Shown in pieces: positions 1 through 6,004 of a stretch of 7,684 nt of DNA. The notes under the pieces are model-generated. The model made no database searches. It was not told the origin of the DNA and worked only from the letters and a program-made list of their open reading frames with translations. The DNA is from Planctomycetota bacterium (GTDB lineage: Bacteria > Planctomycetota > Planctomycetia > Pirellulales > Pirellulaceae): the NCBI GenBank assembly GCA_019347795.1, contig JAHWKS010000233.1, positions 1-7,684 of the forward strand, in the 5' to 3' direction. The position numbers were made by a program, and so were the translations under genes. Numbering within the stretch: position 1 is the stretch's first letter; each line of letters starts with the position of its first letter.

Positions 1-540
1 CGCGGCGTGGGCGACATAGCGCACCGCCTCGGCCAGCGGCAACGGCCCCTCTTTGAGTTGCGTCGCCAGGTCGCGGCCTTCGACGTACTCCATCACGAGG
101 AAGTGCAGTCCGCGGTCCTCGCCGGCGTCGTAGGCGGCGACGATGTTGGGATGCACCAGCCGCGCGGCGGCCTTCACCTCGCGGTGGAATCGCTCGATCG
201 CCTCCGGCGACTCGATGGAACGCTCATGCAGCACCTTGAGCGCCACGACCCGCTCCATCCGGCGGTGAAGGGCTGTGAACACCCGGCCCATTCCGCCGGC
301 GCCGAGCAGGTCCAGGAGCAGGTAGTTGCTCAAAAGCAGCGGCTGCGGCGGACGTGAGCGAAGCGCTTCGGACTGATACTTGGTCAGCCGGCCGCGACGG
401 GCCAACTCCTCGAGCAGTGCCGCCCCGTCAGCGGGGCGATCGTCGGCGGGAATCGCCGCCAGCAATTCCCGCACCTCATCGGCCGGCGCCAAGTCGAGTT
501 CGGAGAGCGTCGCGATCGCATCTTCAACCGAGAGGGGCAT
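1..540 (-). CDS. Serine/threonine protein kinase, N-terminal part (cut by window edge)
   Basis: The reading frame is open from an ATG at 540 down to base 1 and gives 180 residues with no stop. Kinase subdomains are visible: glycine-rich loop G80-A-G-G-M-G85, the VALK ATP-binding lysine K102, the helix-C glutamate E121 in the HREVKAA context, HPNIV at 130-134, and the hinge MEYVEG at 150-155. The HRD and DFG catalytic motifs would lie beyond the edge. Residues 1-70 form a short helical region with LTKYQ at 52-56 just before the kinase fold, an arrangement I know from planctomycete Hanks-type kinases. The expected role is Ser/Thr phosphorylation in signalling; the substrate is unknown. No purine-rich ribosome site precedes the ATG, but the kinase fold and its N-terminal module fit fully after this start. 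It is transcribed away from the lipid kinase gene, across a long intergenic region. The family call is firm; whether the C-terminus carries transmembrane or sensor domains cannot be seen. Confidence 0.93.
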   Translation of the reverse strand, partial: MPLSVEDAIATLSELDLAPADEVRELLAAIPADDRPADGAALLEELARRGRLTKYQSEALRSRPPQPLLLSNYLLLDLLGAGGMGRVFTALHRRMERVVALKVLHERSIESPEAIERFHREVKAAARLVHPNIVAAYDAGEDRGLHFLVMEYVEGRDLATQLKEGPLPLAEAVRYVAHAA

Positions 541-639
541 TCGGCGAGGAGGGATGAGGAAAGGGACGCCGCGTCTGAGAAAGATTCGCGTCGGATGCGA
601 CAATCTTGGGACGCGGGCGGCGGGTCGCTTGTAACCCCC

Positions 640-645
640 ATCGTA
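640..645 (-). promoter_or_regulatory. Weak candidate extended -10 element for the kinase gene
   Basis: Read on the minus strand, the sequence is TGATACGAT: a TACGAT hexamer with an upstream TG, as in an extended -10 promoter. It would give a leader of roughly 90 nt before the ATG at 540. No good -35 hexamer lies at the usual spacing. Planctomycete promoters are poorly characterised, so this is a low-confidence guess. Confidence 0.2.
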
Positions 646-708
646 TCACGACGCTCGGCGCGCGGCGACGAGTTCGCAAATGCGGGCGCCGAAAAATCGG
701 AAAAATAG

Positions 709-722
709 TCGCGGCGCCGCGA
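709..722. repeat. 14-bp perfect GC-rich palindrome
   Basis: TCGCGGCGCCGCGA reads the same on both strands, with no spacer. It lies about 170 bases upstream of the kinase start. Perfect dyads of this length can be operators for dimeric regulators, but in GC-rich DNA short palindromes of G and C also arise by chance, so the functional call is open. Confidence 0.4.
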
Positions 723-750
723 GTGCGAAATTAGAATGGAGAGAAAAGCA

Positions 751-835
751 GGGCCTCTGACGCGCCAACGCCACGTTGACAATGCGGAACAGCCAGGGGC
801 AAGGCAACCATTCCGCAACACGACGTCAGAGGCCC
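751..835. repeat. 85-nt imperfect inverted repeat, predicted three-way-junction hairpin
   Basis: The outer arms GGGCCTCTGACG (751-762) and CGTCAGAGGCCC (824-835) are perfect 12-bp complements. Inside them, CAACG (766-770) and CGTTG (774-778) make a 5-bp stem with a 3-nt loop, and TGCGGAA (783-789) pairs with TTCCGCA (811-817) as a 7-bp stem. Together they predict a closed three-way junction. No T-run follows either arm, so it is not a standard rho-independent terminator. Options are a structured non-coding RNA, a small palindromic mobile element of REP or MITE type, or a bidirectional transcription stop. The pairing is seen directly; any function is inferred, and the DNA symmetry leaves the strand undetermined. 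Confidence 0.6.
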
Positions 836-850
836 CACGGGCCAGTTCGG

Positions 851-872
851 TCGCTCATGGGCAAATGAGCGA
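851..872. repeat. 8-bp perfect stem-loop
   Basis: TCGCTCAT (851-858) pairs with ATGAGCGA (865-872) around a 6-nt loop GGGCAA. It starts only 15 bases after the 85-nt hairpin. No T-run follows; the next bases are GTCCCCC. Its role is unknown; it may be part of the same structured element. Confidence 0.5.
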
Positions 873-935
873 GTCCCCCATAATCATTCCGTGCGCCAAA
901 TCCAGGCGCCGCATCGAGATTTCAATTTGTTCATC

Positions 936-972
936 CCTAAGTCGAATCGCGTTATGGGTTTACGAACTTAGG
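936..972. repeat. Imperfect stem-loop with 7-bp perfect outer stem
   Basis: CCTAAGT (936-942) pairs with ACTTAGG (966-972). Allowing one bulged base at 965, CG (943-944) also pairs with CG (963-964), leaving an 18-nt loop. It is less impressive than the flanking dyads and could be chance, but it lies in a row with three other inverted repeats. Confidence 0.35.
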
Positions 973-1020
973 CGATTTTCAGCGCTGCGATCTAAGGCAC
1001 TGCGAGTCGGACGGTGCGGC

Positions 1021-1060
1021 ATTTTGCAACACATGCGACCTCATCGTTGTGTTGCAAAAT
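1021..1060. repeat. Perfect 13-bp inverted repeat with 14-nt spacer
   Basis: ATTTTGCAACACA (1021-1033) and TGTGTTGCAAAAT (1048-1060) are exact reverse complements separated by 14 bases. The arms are AT-rich compared with the neighbourhood, and the pairing ends sharply at both sides. No T-run follows on either strand, so a rho-independent terminator is unlikely. The two TGTGTTGCAAAAT half-sites in opposite orientation, about 170 bases upstream of the lipid kinase ATG, would suit a dimeric DNA-binding protein; an RNA hairpin is the other reading. Related half-sites occur at 808-821. Confidence 0.6.
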
Positions 1061-1140
1061 CGAACATTCAGCTTGGGGCGCCTCAGAATGCAGCGCGCCG
1101 GGTTGAACGAAGTGGCGTGCGCGCATCCGGCGGAACTGCG

Positions 1141-1146
1141 TAGAAT
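1141..1146 (+). promoter_or_regulatory. Weak candidate -10 element for the lipid kinase/kdsA unit
   Basis: TAGAAT matches the sigma-70 -10 consensus at five of six bases. It would place transcription start near 1153, giving a leader of about 77 nt before the ATG at 1230. No good -35 hexamer is found at 16-18 bases upstream, so the call is tentative. Confidence 0.25.
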
Positions 1147-1229
1147 GGGACTTGCGGCGGTGGCCGCGCATTCGCAGATTCACGTCGCTTGAGATCGTCC
1201 TGCGCGGGCGGTCTGAACCGCTTCTTCTT

Positions 1230-2210
1230 ATGGTCCCTTCGCTCCAAGCGCGGCGCATTGTGATTGTCGCCAATCCGAAGGCGGGGGCGCGGAGCGGCCG
1301 TCCGCTGGTGGAGCAGGTCGCGGAACTTCTTCGCCAGCAAGACTTTTTGGTCGAAATCGTCTATGACATCGGCGACCTGATGTCGCATGTGCAGACGGCC
1401 CTGGAGAATCGGGACCTGCATGCGGTTGTCGCCGCGGGGGGAGATGGAACGGCGGCAATGGTCGTGAATCTGCTCCCTCCGGGCGCGCCGTTGGCGATGA
1501 TTCCATTGGGAACCGAGAACCTGTTCTCCAAGTACCTCGGCGTCCACGCCAACCCGCGCTCCATCTGCGAGACGATCATTCACGGAGAGCCGGTGCAACT
1601 CGACGCCGGCCGCGCCGGAGACCGGCTGTTTCTGATCATGCTGGGCTGCGGCTTCGATGCAGAAGTCGTCCGCCGCGTGCATCGGGAGCGGACCGGGCAC
1701 ATTCATCATCTCACGTACGCCAAACCAATCCTGGAGTCGATACGTAGTTACGAATATCCCCAGTTGAGGGTATATTTTTCATTCCCATCCGAGGATGAGC
1801 GGCCGCGGGCGGGCGGATCGTCGCAGCCGGAGATGCTGGCCGGGCGGTGGGCGTTTGTCGTCAATATTCCTCGCTACGCCGGCGGGCTGAGCATTGCCCC
1901 GGCCGCCGACGGGGCCGACGGCCTGCTCGACGTTTGCACGTTCAAGCATGGCTCGTTGTGGAACGGCCTGATGTACCTCGGGGGCGTTTGGCTTCAGCAG
2001 CACCACTCGTGGACGGACTTCCAATCGGTGCGCGCGGGAAAAATCCGCATCGAAGCCGACGCGCCCGACGTGCCGTATCAGTTGGACGGCGATCCGGGAG
2101 GCGTGCTGCCCGTGGATGTGGAGGTGCTTCCCGGGCGGATTACGGTGCTGGCGCCGCAAGCATGGCGCCAGCGGCACGGGCTGTCGGTCGCACAACAACG
2201 CGGGGCATGA
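1230..2210 (+). CDS. Diacylglycerol kinase/sphingosine kinase-like lipid kinase (DAGK catalytic family)
   Basis: This is a 326-residue protein with the fold of the bacterial DgkB/YegS/BmrU family, which phosphorylates lipid alcohols with ATP at the inner face of the cytoplasmic membrane. The N-terminal nucleotide-binding domain shows NPKAG (15-19), the signature AAGGDGT (68-74), and PLGTENLFSKYLG (92-104), equivalent to the family's PxGTxND segment. The C-terminal beta-rich domain shows the GCGFDAEV segment (139-146), NIPRYAGGLSIAP (213-225), DGLLDV (230-235) and QLDGDP (284-289). Total length is normal for the family. I chose ATG 1230 because the first beta strand (RRIVIVANPK) follows directly; an in-frame TTG at 1152 would add 26 residues without family resemblance. 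No clear ribosome site is seen. It is followed 49 bases later by kdsA in the same direction. The substrate (diacylglycerol, another lipid or an undecaprenol-like alcohol) cannot be told from sequence. Confidence 0.88.
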   Translation: MVPSLQARRIVIVANPKAGARSGRPLVEQVAELLRQQDFLVEIVYDIGDLMSHVQTALENRDLHAVVAAGGDGTAAMVVNLLPPGAPLAMIPLGTENLFSKYLGVHANPRSICETIIHGEPVQLDAGRAGDRLFLIMLGCGFDAEVVRRVHRERTGHIHHLTYAKPILESIRSYEYPQLRVYFSFPSEDERPRAGGSSQPEMLAGRWAFVVNIPRYAGGLSIAPAADGADGLLDVCTFKHGSLWNGLMYLGGVWLQQHHSWTDFQSVRAGKIRIEADAPDVPYQLDGDPGGVLPVDVEVLPGRITVLAPQAWRQRHGLSVAQQRGA

Positions 2211-2248
2211 GACGCCGACGATGCTTACGAACATGCAGATCATCTGAA

Positions 2249-2253
2249 CGGAG
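2249..2253 (+). promoter_or_regulatory. Ribosome binding site supporting the GTG start of kdsA
   Basis: CGGAG lies 6 bases before the GTG at 2260. It supports GTG as the true start, as no in-frame ATG is present nearby and the conserved KdsA core begins about 19 residues later. It is one of only two plausible Shine-Dalgarno sites in the window. Confidence 0.5.
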
Positions 2254-2259
2254 TGCGGC

Positions 2260-3093
2260 GTGGCGAACAAGATTGCCGGTGTCGGACCGCATCGCTGCGG
2301 CGTGGGACAGCCGCTGCTGGTGATCGCCGGTCCGTGCGTGATCGAGAGCGAGCGGCTGACGCTGTCCATCGCCGAGCATTTGCGCGGCCTGTCGGAGCGG
2401 CTGCCGATCAACGTGGTGTTCAAGGCCTCGTTCGACAAAGCAAACCGCACCAGCAACGACGCCTTCCGCGGCGTGGGGCTCGACGAGGGACTGCGAATCC
2501 TCGCCAAAGTGCGACGCGAGTTGAATCTGCCCACGACGACGGACATTCACGAGTCACATCAGGCGGCGCCCGTGGCCGAGGTGTGCGAACTATTGCAGAT
2601 ACCCGCCTTCCTCGCCCGGCAGACCGACCTGCTGACCGCCGCGGCTGGCGCCGGGCGGGCGGTCAACGTCAAGAAGGGACAGTTCCTGGCGCCGTGGGAC
2701 ATGCAGCACGTGGTGCGGAAGCTGGAAGCCGCCGGCGCCGCCGACATTTTGCTCACCGAGCGGGGGACGTTCTTCGGATACGGGCGCCTCGTGAACGACA
2801 TGCGGGCGTTGCCGCAGATGCGGGAGTTGGGCGTGCCGGTGGTGTTTGACGCCACCCACAGCGTCCAAGAGCCGGGAGGGCTCGGCGGCGCCACGGGCGG
2901 CAACCGCGCCATGGTCGAGCCGCTTGCCCGGGCGGCCATGGCCGTGGGCGTGGATGGATTATTTTTCGAGACGCATCCTGATCCCGATCAATCGCCCAGC
3001 GATGGACCGAACATGGTCCCGCTGTCGCAAACCGAGGGGTTCTTGGAGCGGCTGCTGAAGATTCGCGAAACCGTGGAAGGCTTCTCATCATGA
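2260..3093 (+). CDS. kdsA: 3-deoxy-8-phosphooctulonate synthase (KDO-8-phosphate synthase)
   Basis: This 277-residue cytoplasmic enzyme condenses phosphoenolpyruvate with arabinose-5-phosphate to KDO-8-phosphate, the first committed step toward the KDO sugar of lipopolysaccharide. Family segments are all present: AGPCVIES (23-30), [10 protein letters not shown] (54-63), TTDIHES (93-99), [12 protein letters not shown] (113-124), NVKKGQF (136-142), ERGTFFGY (167-174), FDATHSVQ (196-203) and ETHPDPD (237-243). Residue 26 is Cys where the metal-independent E. coli enzyme has Asn; with H200, E237 and D248 it makes up the metal site known from the Aquifex-type, metal-dependent class. The start is GTG, supported by CGGAG 6 bases upstream. 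The stop codon overlaps the ATG of the lipoprotein gene (ATGA), which suggests translational coupling. Length is normal, nothing is broken, and confusion with the related DAHP or NeuB synthases is unlikely given the KASFDKANR and NVKKGQF segments. Confidence 0.97.
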   Translation: MANKIAGVGPHRCGVGQPLLVIAGPCVIESERLTLSIAEHLRGLSERLPINVVFKASFDKANRTSNDAFRGVGLDEGLRILAKVRRELNLPTTTDIHESHQAAPVAEVCELLQIPAFLARQTDLLTAAAGAGRAVNVKKGQFLAPWDMQHVVRKLEAAGAADILLTERGTFFGYGRLVNDMRALPQMRELGVPVVFDATHSVQEPGGLGGATGGNRAMVEPLARAAMAVGVDGLFFETHPDPDQSPSDGPNMVPLSQTEGFLERLLKIRETVEGFSS

Positions 3094-4883
3094 ACAGGCG
3101 GAATCCGCCGGCGCCTCGCATTTATCGGCAAGTGTGGATTCCGGCGACGGCGTTGATCGTTGGCATGCTGGCGGCCGGCTGCGAGAGCCGCACCGCGACC
3201 CGTCCCACCCGTCGGCCGGCCGTGTCGGCGACCGCGGCCGACCAGGACCACCTGGCGATTGCCCTCGAGACGCTCAAGCAATTCTTCGAGAGCGATCCGG
3301 ACGAGTCGCAGCGGCAGGTGCTGTATCACCTGAACCGCTGGATCGACGCGCAGCCGCCGGACGATTCCTGGAAGCGCGATCCGCAGATCGACCGCTTGCC
3401 GCGGTGGTTTCGCGAAATGCCGGAGATGGCCACGCTCGACGACCGCGTATTCCTCACCGACGATGTTCGCTATCTGACCGAAGCGTACATTCTGCGATCC
3501 ATCGGCCAATGGGTCAGCGACGACGCCTCCCGCCGCTGGATGGAAGCGAAGCAGGAAGCGGCGGGCGCCGACGCGCTGGTGCTCGATGCGGCGCTCGACA
3601 CGCACGAGTTTCGGCTGGAGGTGGCGAAGGCGCTCTTCGACTGGACGGTGCGGCACATCCAGCTCGACACGCTGCTTGCCTATCCGCAGGCGAAGTCAGC
3701 CGGCGTGGGAGGCGCGGCGGTCGACGCCCTCTCTCCGCCGGAGCAGGGCATTCCCGGTCCGGGCTATCGCTACTATCCGCGGCAGATTCTGATGTTCGGG
3801 ACCGGCGACGCCTGGCAGCGTGCGCGGATCTTCCTCCTCCTTCTCCGGCAGCGCGGCTTCGACGCCGCGATGCTGGCGGTGGACGATCGCGGGCCGGGAA
3901 GCCGCGCCAATCTGTGGTGCCCCGCGGTGCTGATCGACGACAAGCTATATCTGTTTGATACCGCGCTCGGCCTGCCCATCCCCGGCGAAGAGGCCGGCTC
4001 GGTGGCGACGCTCAGCGAGGTGCTTGCCAATCCCGACTTGCTCCGCAACCTGGACGTGGACGACGGCGGCGAGACCCTCGCGTATCCCGTCTCCGCCGAC
4101 GATCTGAAGCGGGTGGCGGCGCTGGTGGACGCCGAAACGCCGGCCCTCTCGCGGCGGATGCACATGTTGGAGAGCCGCCTGGTGGGCGAGAATGAGCTCG
4201 CCCTGGCGGTTTCGCCCACGGCCATCGGCCAGCGATTGCGAGAGGGTACGGGCCTGACCGGCATCGGCGTGCGGCTGTGGCGCGTGCCGCTGGAGACGCA
4301 GATGTATCGCGAGGCGCTGCAGCGGCTGGCCCGCCGGGACCCGGAGATTCAACGCCGCCTATTGCAGGAGCAGGGCGTGCTCGCCCCGACCATCCTGAGA
4401 GCGCGGCTGCTGCACTTCCTCGGGCGGATCGAGGGGGACGAGCACGAGCCGGGCGCCATCGGCTTTTACCTGGAGACGCGGAAGGCGGACCAGTGGATCG
4501 ACGCTCTGCAGACCTCGCCCGAGGCGTGGGCGCAAATCGGCCTGCCTCCGCTTCCACCCGAGTTGACGCCGCAACAGCAGCAGATGGCGCGGGCGATTCA
4601 GCAGTCGCAGCTCCGCCTGAACAAGCAGCACGCCGGCTACTGGCTCGGACTGGCGCAGTACGACATCGGGCAGCACCAGACGGCGATTAACTGGCTCAAG
4701 GACCGCACGCTCGACGCCTACGCCGACGGCGTCTGGACCGGCGGCGCCCGATACAATCTCGGCCGCACCTACGAGGCGCTGGGGCGCATCGAAGATGCCC
4801 GCCGGCTCTACTTCCAAAGCGAGCCCCCCCACCGCCACGGCAACCTCCTCCGCGCAAGACTGCTGCGCGAGGCGGGCAAGTAG
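3090..4883 (+). CDS. Lipoprotein with degenerate transglutaminase-like core and C-terminal TPR-like repeats
   Basis: The 597-residue protein begins with a basic n-region (R3, R4, R10, R13), a hydrophobic stretch (16-30) and a lipobox LAAGC with the lipidated Cys at 31, so it should be exported and membrane-anchored. Position +2 is Glu, not the Asp retention residue of E. coli. Residues 184-294 resemble the transglutaminase-like/cysteine-protease fold: [10 protein letters not shown] (184-193), [20 protein letters not shown] (237-256), then [10 protein letters not shown] (275-284) and YLFDTALG (287-294). In active members the GxGDCW motif holds the nucleophile; here residue 241 is Ala, and the catalytic His position near W276-C277 is not His. 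The Asp (D290) is kept. It is therefore probably a non-catalytic binding module. Near the C-terminus, about 515-545 and 553-586, two TPR-like helical pairs appear ([40 protein letters not shown]). The ATG overlaps the kdsA stop by 4 bases. The specific function is unknown; an envelope or LPS-related role is inferred from context. Confidence 0.85.
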   Translation: MNRRNPPAPRIYRQVWIPATALIVGMLAAGCESRTATRPTRRPAVSATAADQDHLAIALETLKQFFESDPDESQRQVLYHLNRWIDAQPPDDSWKRDPQIDRLPRWFREMPEMATLDDRVFLTDDVRYLTEAYILRSIGQWVSDDASRRWMEAKQEAAGADALVLDAALDTHEFRLEVAKALFDWTVRHIQLDTLLAYPQAKSAGVGGAAVDALSPPEQGIPGPGYRYYPRQILMFGTGDAWQRARIFLLLLRQRGFDAAMLAVDDRGPGSRANLWCPAVLIDDKLYLFDTALGLPIPGEEAGSVATLSEVLANPDLLRNLDVDDGGETLAYPVSADDLKRVAALVDAETPALSRRMHMLESRLVGENELALAVSPTAIGQRLREGTGLTGIGVRLWRVPLETQMYREALQRLARRDPEIQRRLLQEQGVLAPTILRARLLHFLGRIEGDEHEPGAIGFYLETRKADQWIDALQTSPEAWAQIGLPPLPPELTPQQQQMARAIQQSQLRLNKQHAGYWLGLAQYDIGQHQTAINWLKDRTLDAYADGVWTGGARYNLGRTYEALGRIEDARRLYFQSEPPHRHGNLLRARLLREAGK

Positions 4884-4962
4884 CCACATGTCTAGCGTGC
4901 CATGGGCAAGCCCGGAAGGGACACGGACGACGTATCTCCTCTGGCGGCGCGACTGCCAAGAA
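4884..4962. other. Convergent intergenic gap at a composition change
   Basis: The 79 bases between the lipoprotein stop and the nuclease stop separate two converging gene sets. The only hairpin noticed is GGGCAAGCCC (4904-4913), with a 3-4 bp stem and no T-run, so no confident terminator is called. GC content drops from the lipoprotein side to the nuclease side here, making this the likely left limit of the helicase-nuclease segment. No direct repeat or recombinase site was recognised. Confidence 0.4.
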
Positions 4963-5985
4963 TCAGTTTTTTCTCACGTTAAGCAAATCGATGTCCGGGT
5001 GCTTTAGCCCTCCGAGATGGAGCTTGTAAGATTCGCAGTCGAAGCGACGACCACAGGCCGTGCATTGCTTAGTCAAAGATTCCGACACTCGAAGCTTACC
5101 CGTTCGTGCGACCTTGTAGTCTCCACCATCGACACCGCAGGGGTCGGCTTGGTATGCCCGCATCGTCTTTTGAACATCCTTGACGCGCTCAATGGTCCAG
5201 TCGAGGGCCATGTTGAGCAGGTCATCGTCTAGCGGGATGGCCACGAGTTGATCTTTTCGCTTCTTCTCGTTGATGAAGAACAACACGCACCGCTCGGGAC
5301 GCTTCCCCGTCCTTTCACGGTAGAGGTTGGCATAGGTCAGGAGTTGCAATACGTAGTCGCGCATATAGGGGCTGTCACCACGGCTGCCCTTATAGTCCCA
5401 AATCTCCAAGTCATTACTTCTGGCTTTGACAACTCCTTCGCGAACCTCACCTGTGAGCTTCGACTTGTCCTTCCACTTCCACAATCGCTCATATTGAAGG
5501 GGGTTTTGCTGCTGAATGACCAAGTCAAGGATGCCCGTCAAAAGCAGTCGTTCTTTGCCGTCGTGATGCAATGCAACCAGTTTCTTGACCGTACGCAATT
5601 CGTATTCGGTGTGCTGGGCGCCTTCGATTGCAGCCCTCACTGTAGGATGGAGGCGGTCGGGTGCGGCCTTGTTCGGAAGCAAATTATCGAGGATGCGTTC
5701 GATAGTTTCTTTCTTGCTGGCAAAGGTGGTCCGGATGCCTCGCGCCCAAAGGACTCGGAAGTAACGCTTTAGCTGGTCCTCCAACTCACTCCGGTTAGCA
5801 TGGCGAGTTTCGCGCGCGAAGTAGGCGCACAGCCACTCCATTGCGTGGTGAATCAGGCGTCCCTCCATAGCCTGGACCTGTTCATAGGGATGGAAGCCGG
5901 CGTATTTCTCGTACGCCCAGGCCCGGGGGCAGCGTCGATGGGCGAGTAAATCGCCGGTGTAGCTGATCTCAATCACGTTTCTCAT
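4963..5985 (-). CDS. RecB/Cas4-like PD-(D/E)XK nuclease with AddB-type iron-sulfur cysteines
   Basis: This 340-residue protein has the RecB-family nuclease layout. Seen in order: C19 in the RRCPRAWAYEKY segment, H46-H47 in GRLIHHAMEWL, the acidic residue D154 in LLTGILDLVI, the catalytic D197-Y-K199 in IWDYKGS, and Q214 with Y218 in QLLTYANLY. The C-terminus carries C308, C311 and C317 (C-x2-C-x5-C). One early plus three late cysteines around a RecB fold is the arrangement that binds a 4Fe-4S cluster in AddB and, with other spacing, in Cas4 and Dna2. The expected activity is metal-dependent DNA cleavage, probably on single-stranded ends fed by the helicase. About 42 residues separate D154 from D197, longer than usual, with a basic stretch (WKWKDKSK, 170-177). 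It begins 19 bases after the helicase stop and has a GGAG ribosome site, so it is very likely co-transcribed. GC content is lower than in the envelope genes. The family call is strong; the biological role is inferred. Confidence 0.88.
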   Translation of the reverse strand: MRNVIEISYTGDLLAHRRCPRAWAYEKYAGFHPYEQVQAMEGRLIHHAMEWLCAYFARETRHANRSELEDQLKRYFRVLWARGIRTTFASKKETIERILDNLLPNKAAPDRLHPTVRAAIEGAQHTEYELRTVKKLVALHHDGKERLLLTGILDLVIQQQNPLQYERLWKWKDKSKLTGEVREGVVKARSNDLEIWDYKGSRGDSPYMRDYVLQLLTYANLYRERTGKRPERCVLFFINEKKRKDQLVAIPLDDDLLNMALDWTIERVKDVQKTMRAYQADPCGVDGGDYKVARTGKLRVSESLTKQCTACGRRFDCESYKLHLGGLKHPDIDLLNVRKN

Positions 5986-5993
5986 GGGATGTG

Positions 5994-5997
5994 CTCC
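5994..5997 (-). promoter_or_regulatory. Ribosome binding site of the nuclease gene
   Basis: On the minus strand GGAG lies 8 bases before the ATG at 5985, in the 19-base gap after the helicase stop. It supports this ATG as the start and independent initiation on a shared transcript. Confidence 0.55.
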
Positions 5998-6004
5998 AGA
6001 ACTT

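Larger units (their letters stand above)
541..1229. other. Divergent intergenic region rich in inverted repeats, no convincing gene
   Basis: This 689-base stretch separates the leftward kinase from the rightward lipid kinase. Open frames cross it on both strands, but their translations are rich in Arg and Ser, show no recognisable motifs and overlap the neighbouring genes, so I do not call them. It holds a 14-bp palindrome (709-722), a long branched hairpin (751-835), stem-loops at 851-872 and 936-972, and a perfect 13-bp dyad (1021-1060). The part from about 870 to 1070 is visibly more AT-rich than the flanking genes. Promoters for both flanking genes must lie here if each has its own; two weak -10-like sites are listed separately. 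It could hold an unrecognised structured RNA or the remains of a small non-coding element. Confidence 0.6.

Noticed and set aside
384..821. Leftward open frame of 145 codons overlapping the kinase start
   Set aside because: It is in a different frame from the clearly recognisable kinase N-terminus (ATG 540) and has no family resemblance.
736..1143. Rightward open frame of 135 codons in the intergenic region
   Set aside because: The translation is rich in Arg and Ser with no motif, and the frame runs straight through four inverted repeats; no ribosome site precedes it.
1152..1229. TTG at 1152 as the start of the lipid kinase
   Set aside because: It would add 26 residues with no resemblance to the family; ATG 1230 places the first beta strand and NPKAG motif at the usual distance from the N-terminus.
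1083..1709. Leftward open frame of 208 codons opposite the lipid kinase
   Set aside because: It is antisense to a gene with clear DAGK motifs; long antisense frames are common in GC-rich coding DNA.
4904..4913. GGGCAAGCCC hairpin as a terminator for the lipoprotein gene
   Set aside because: The stem is only 3-4 bp and no T-run follows on either strand.
4963..5985. Nuclease as a CRISPR-associated Cas4
   Set aside because: No CRISPR array or other cas gene is in the window, the protein is longer than typical Cas4, and C-x2-C-x5-C next to a UvrD-type helicase fits AddB-like nucleases better.
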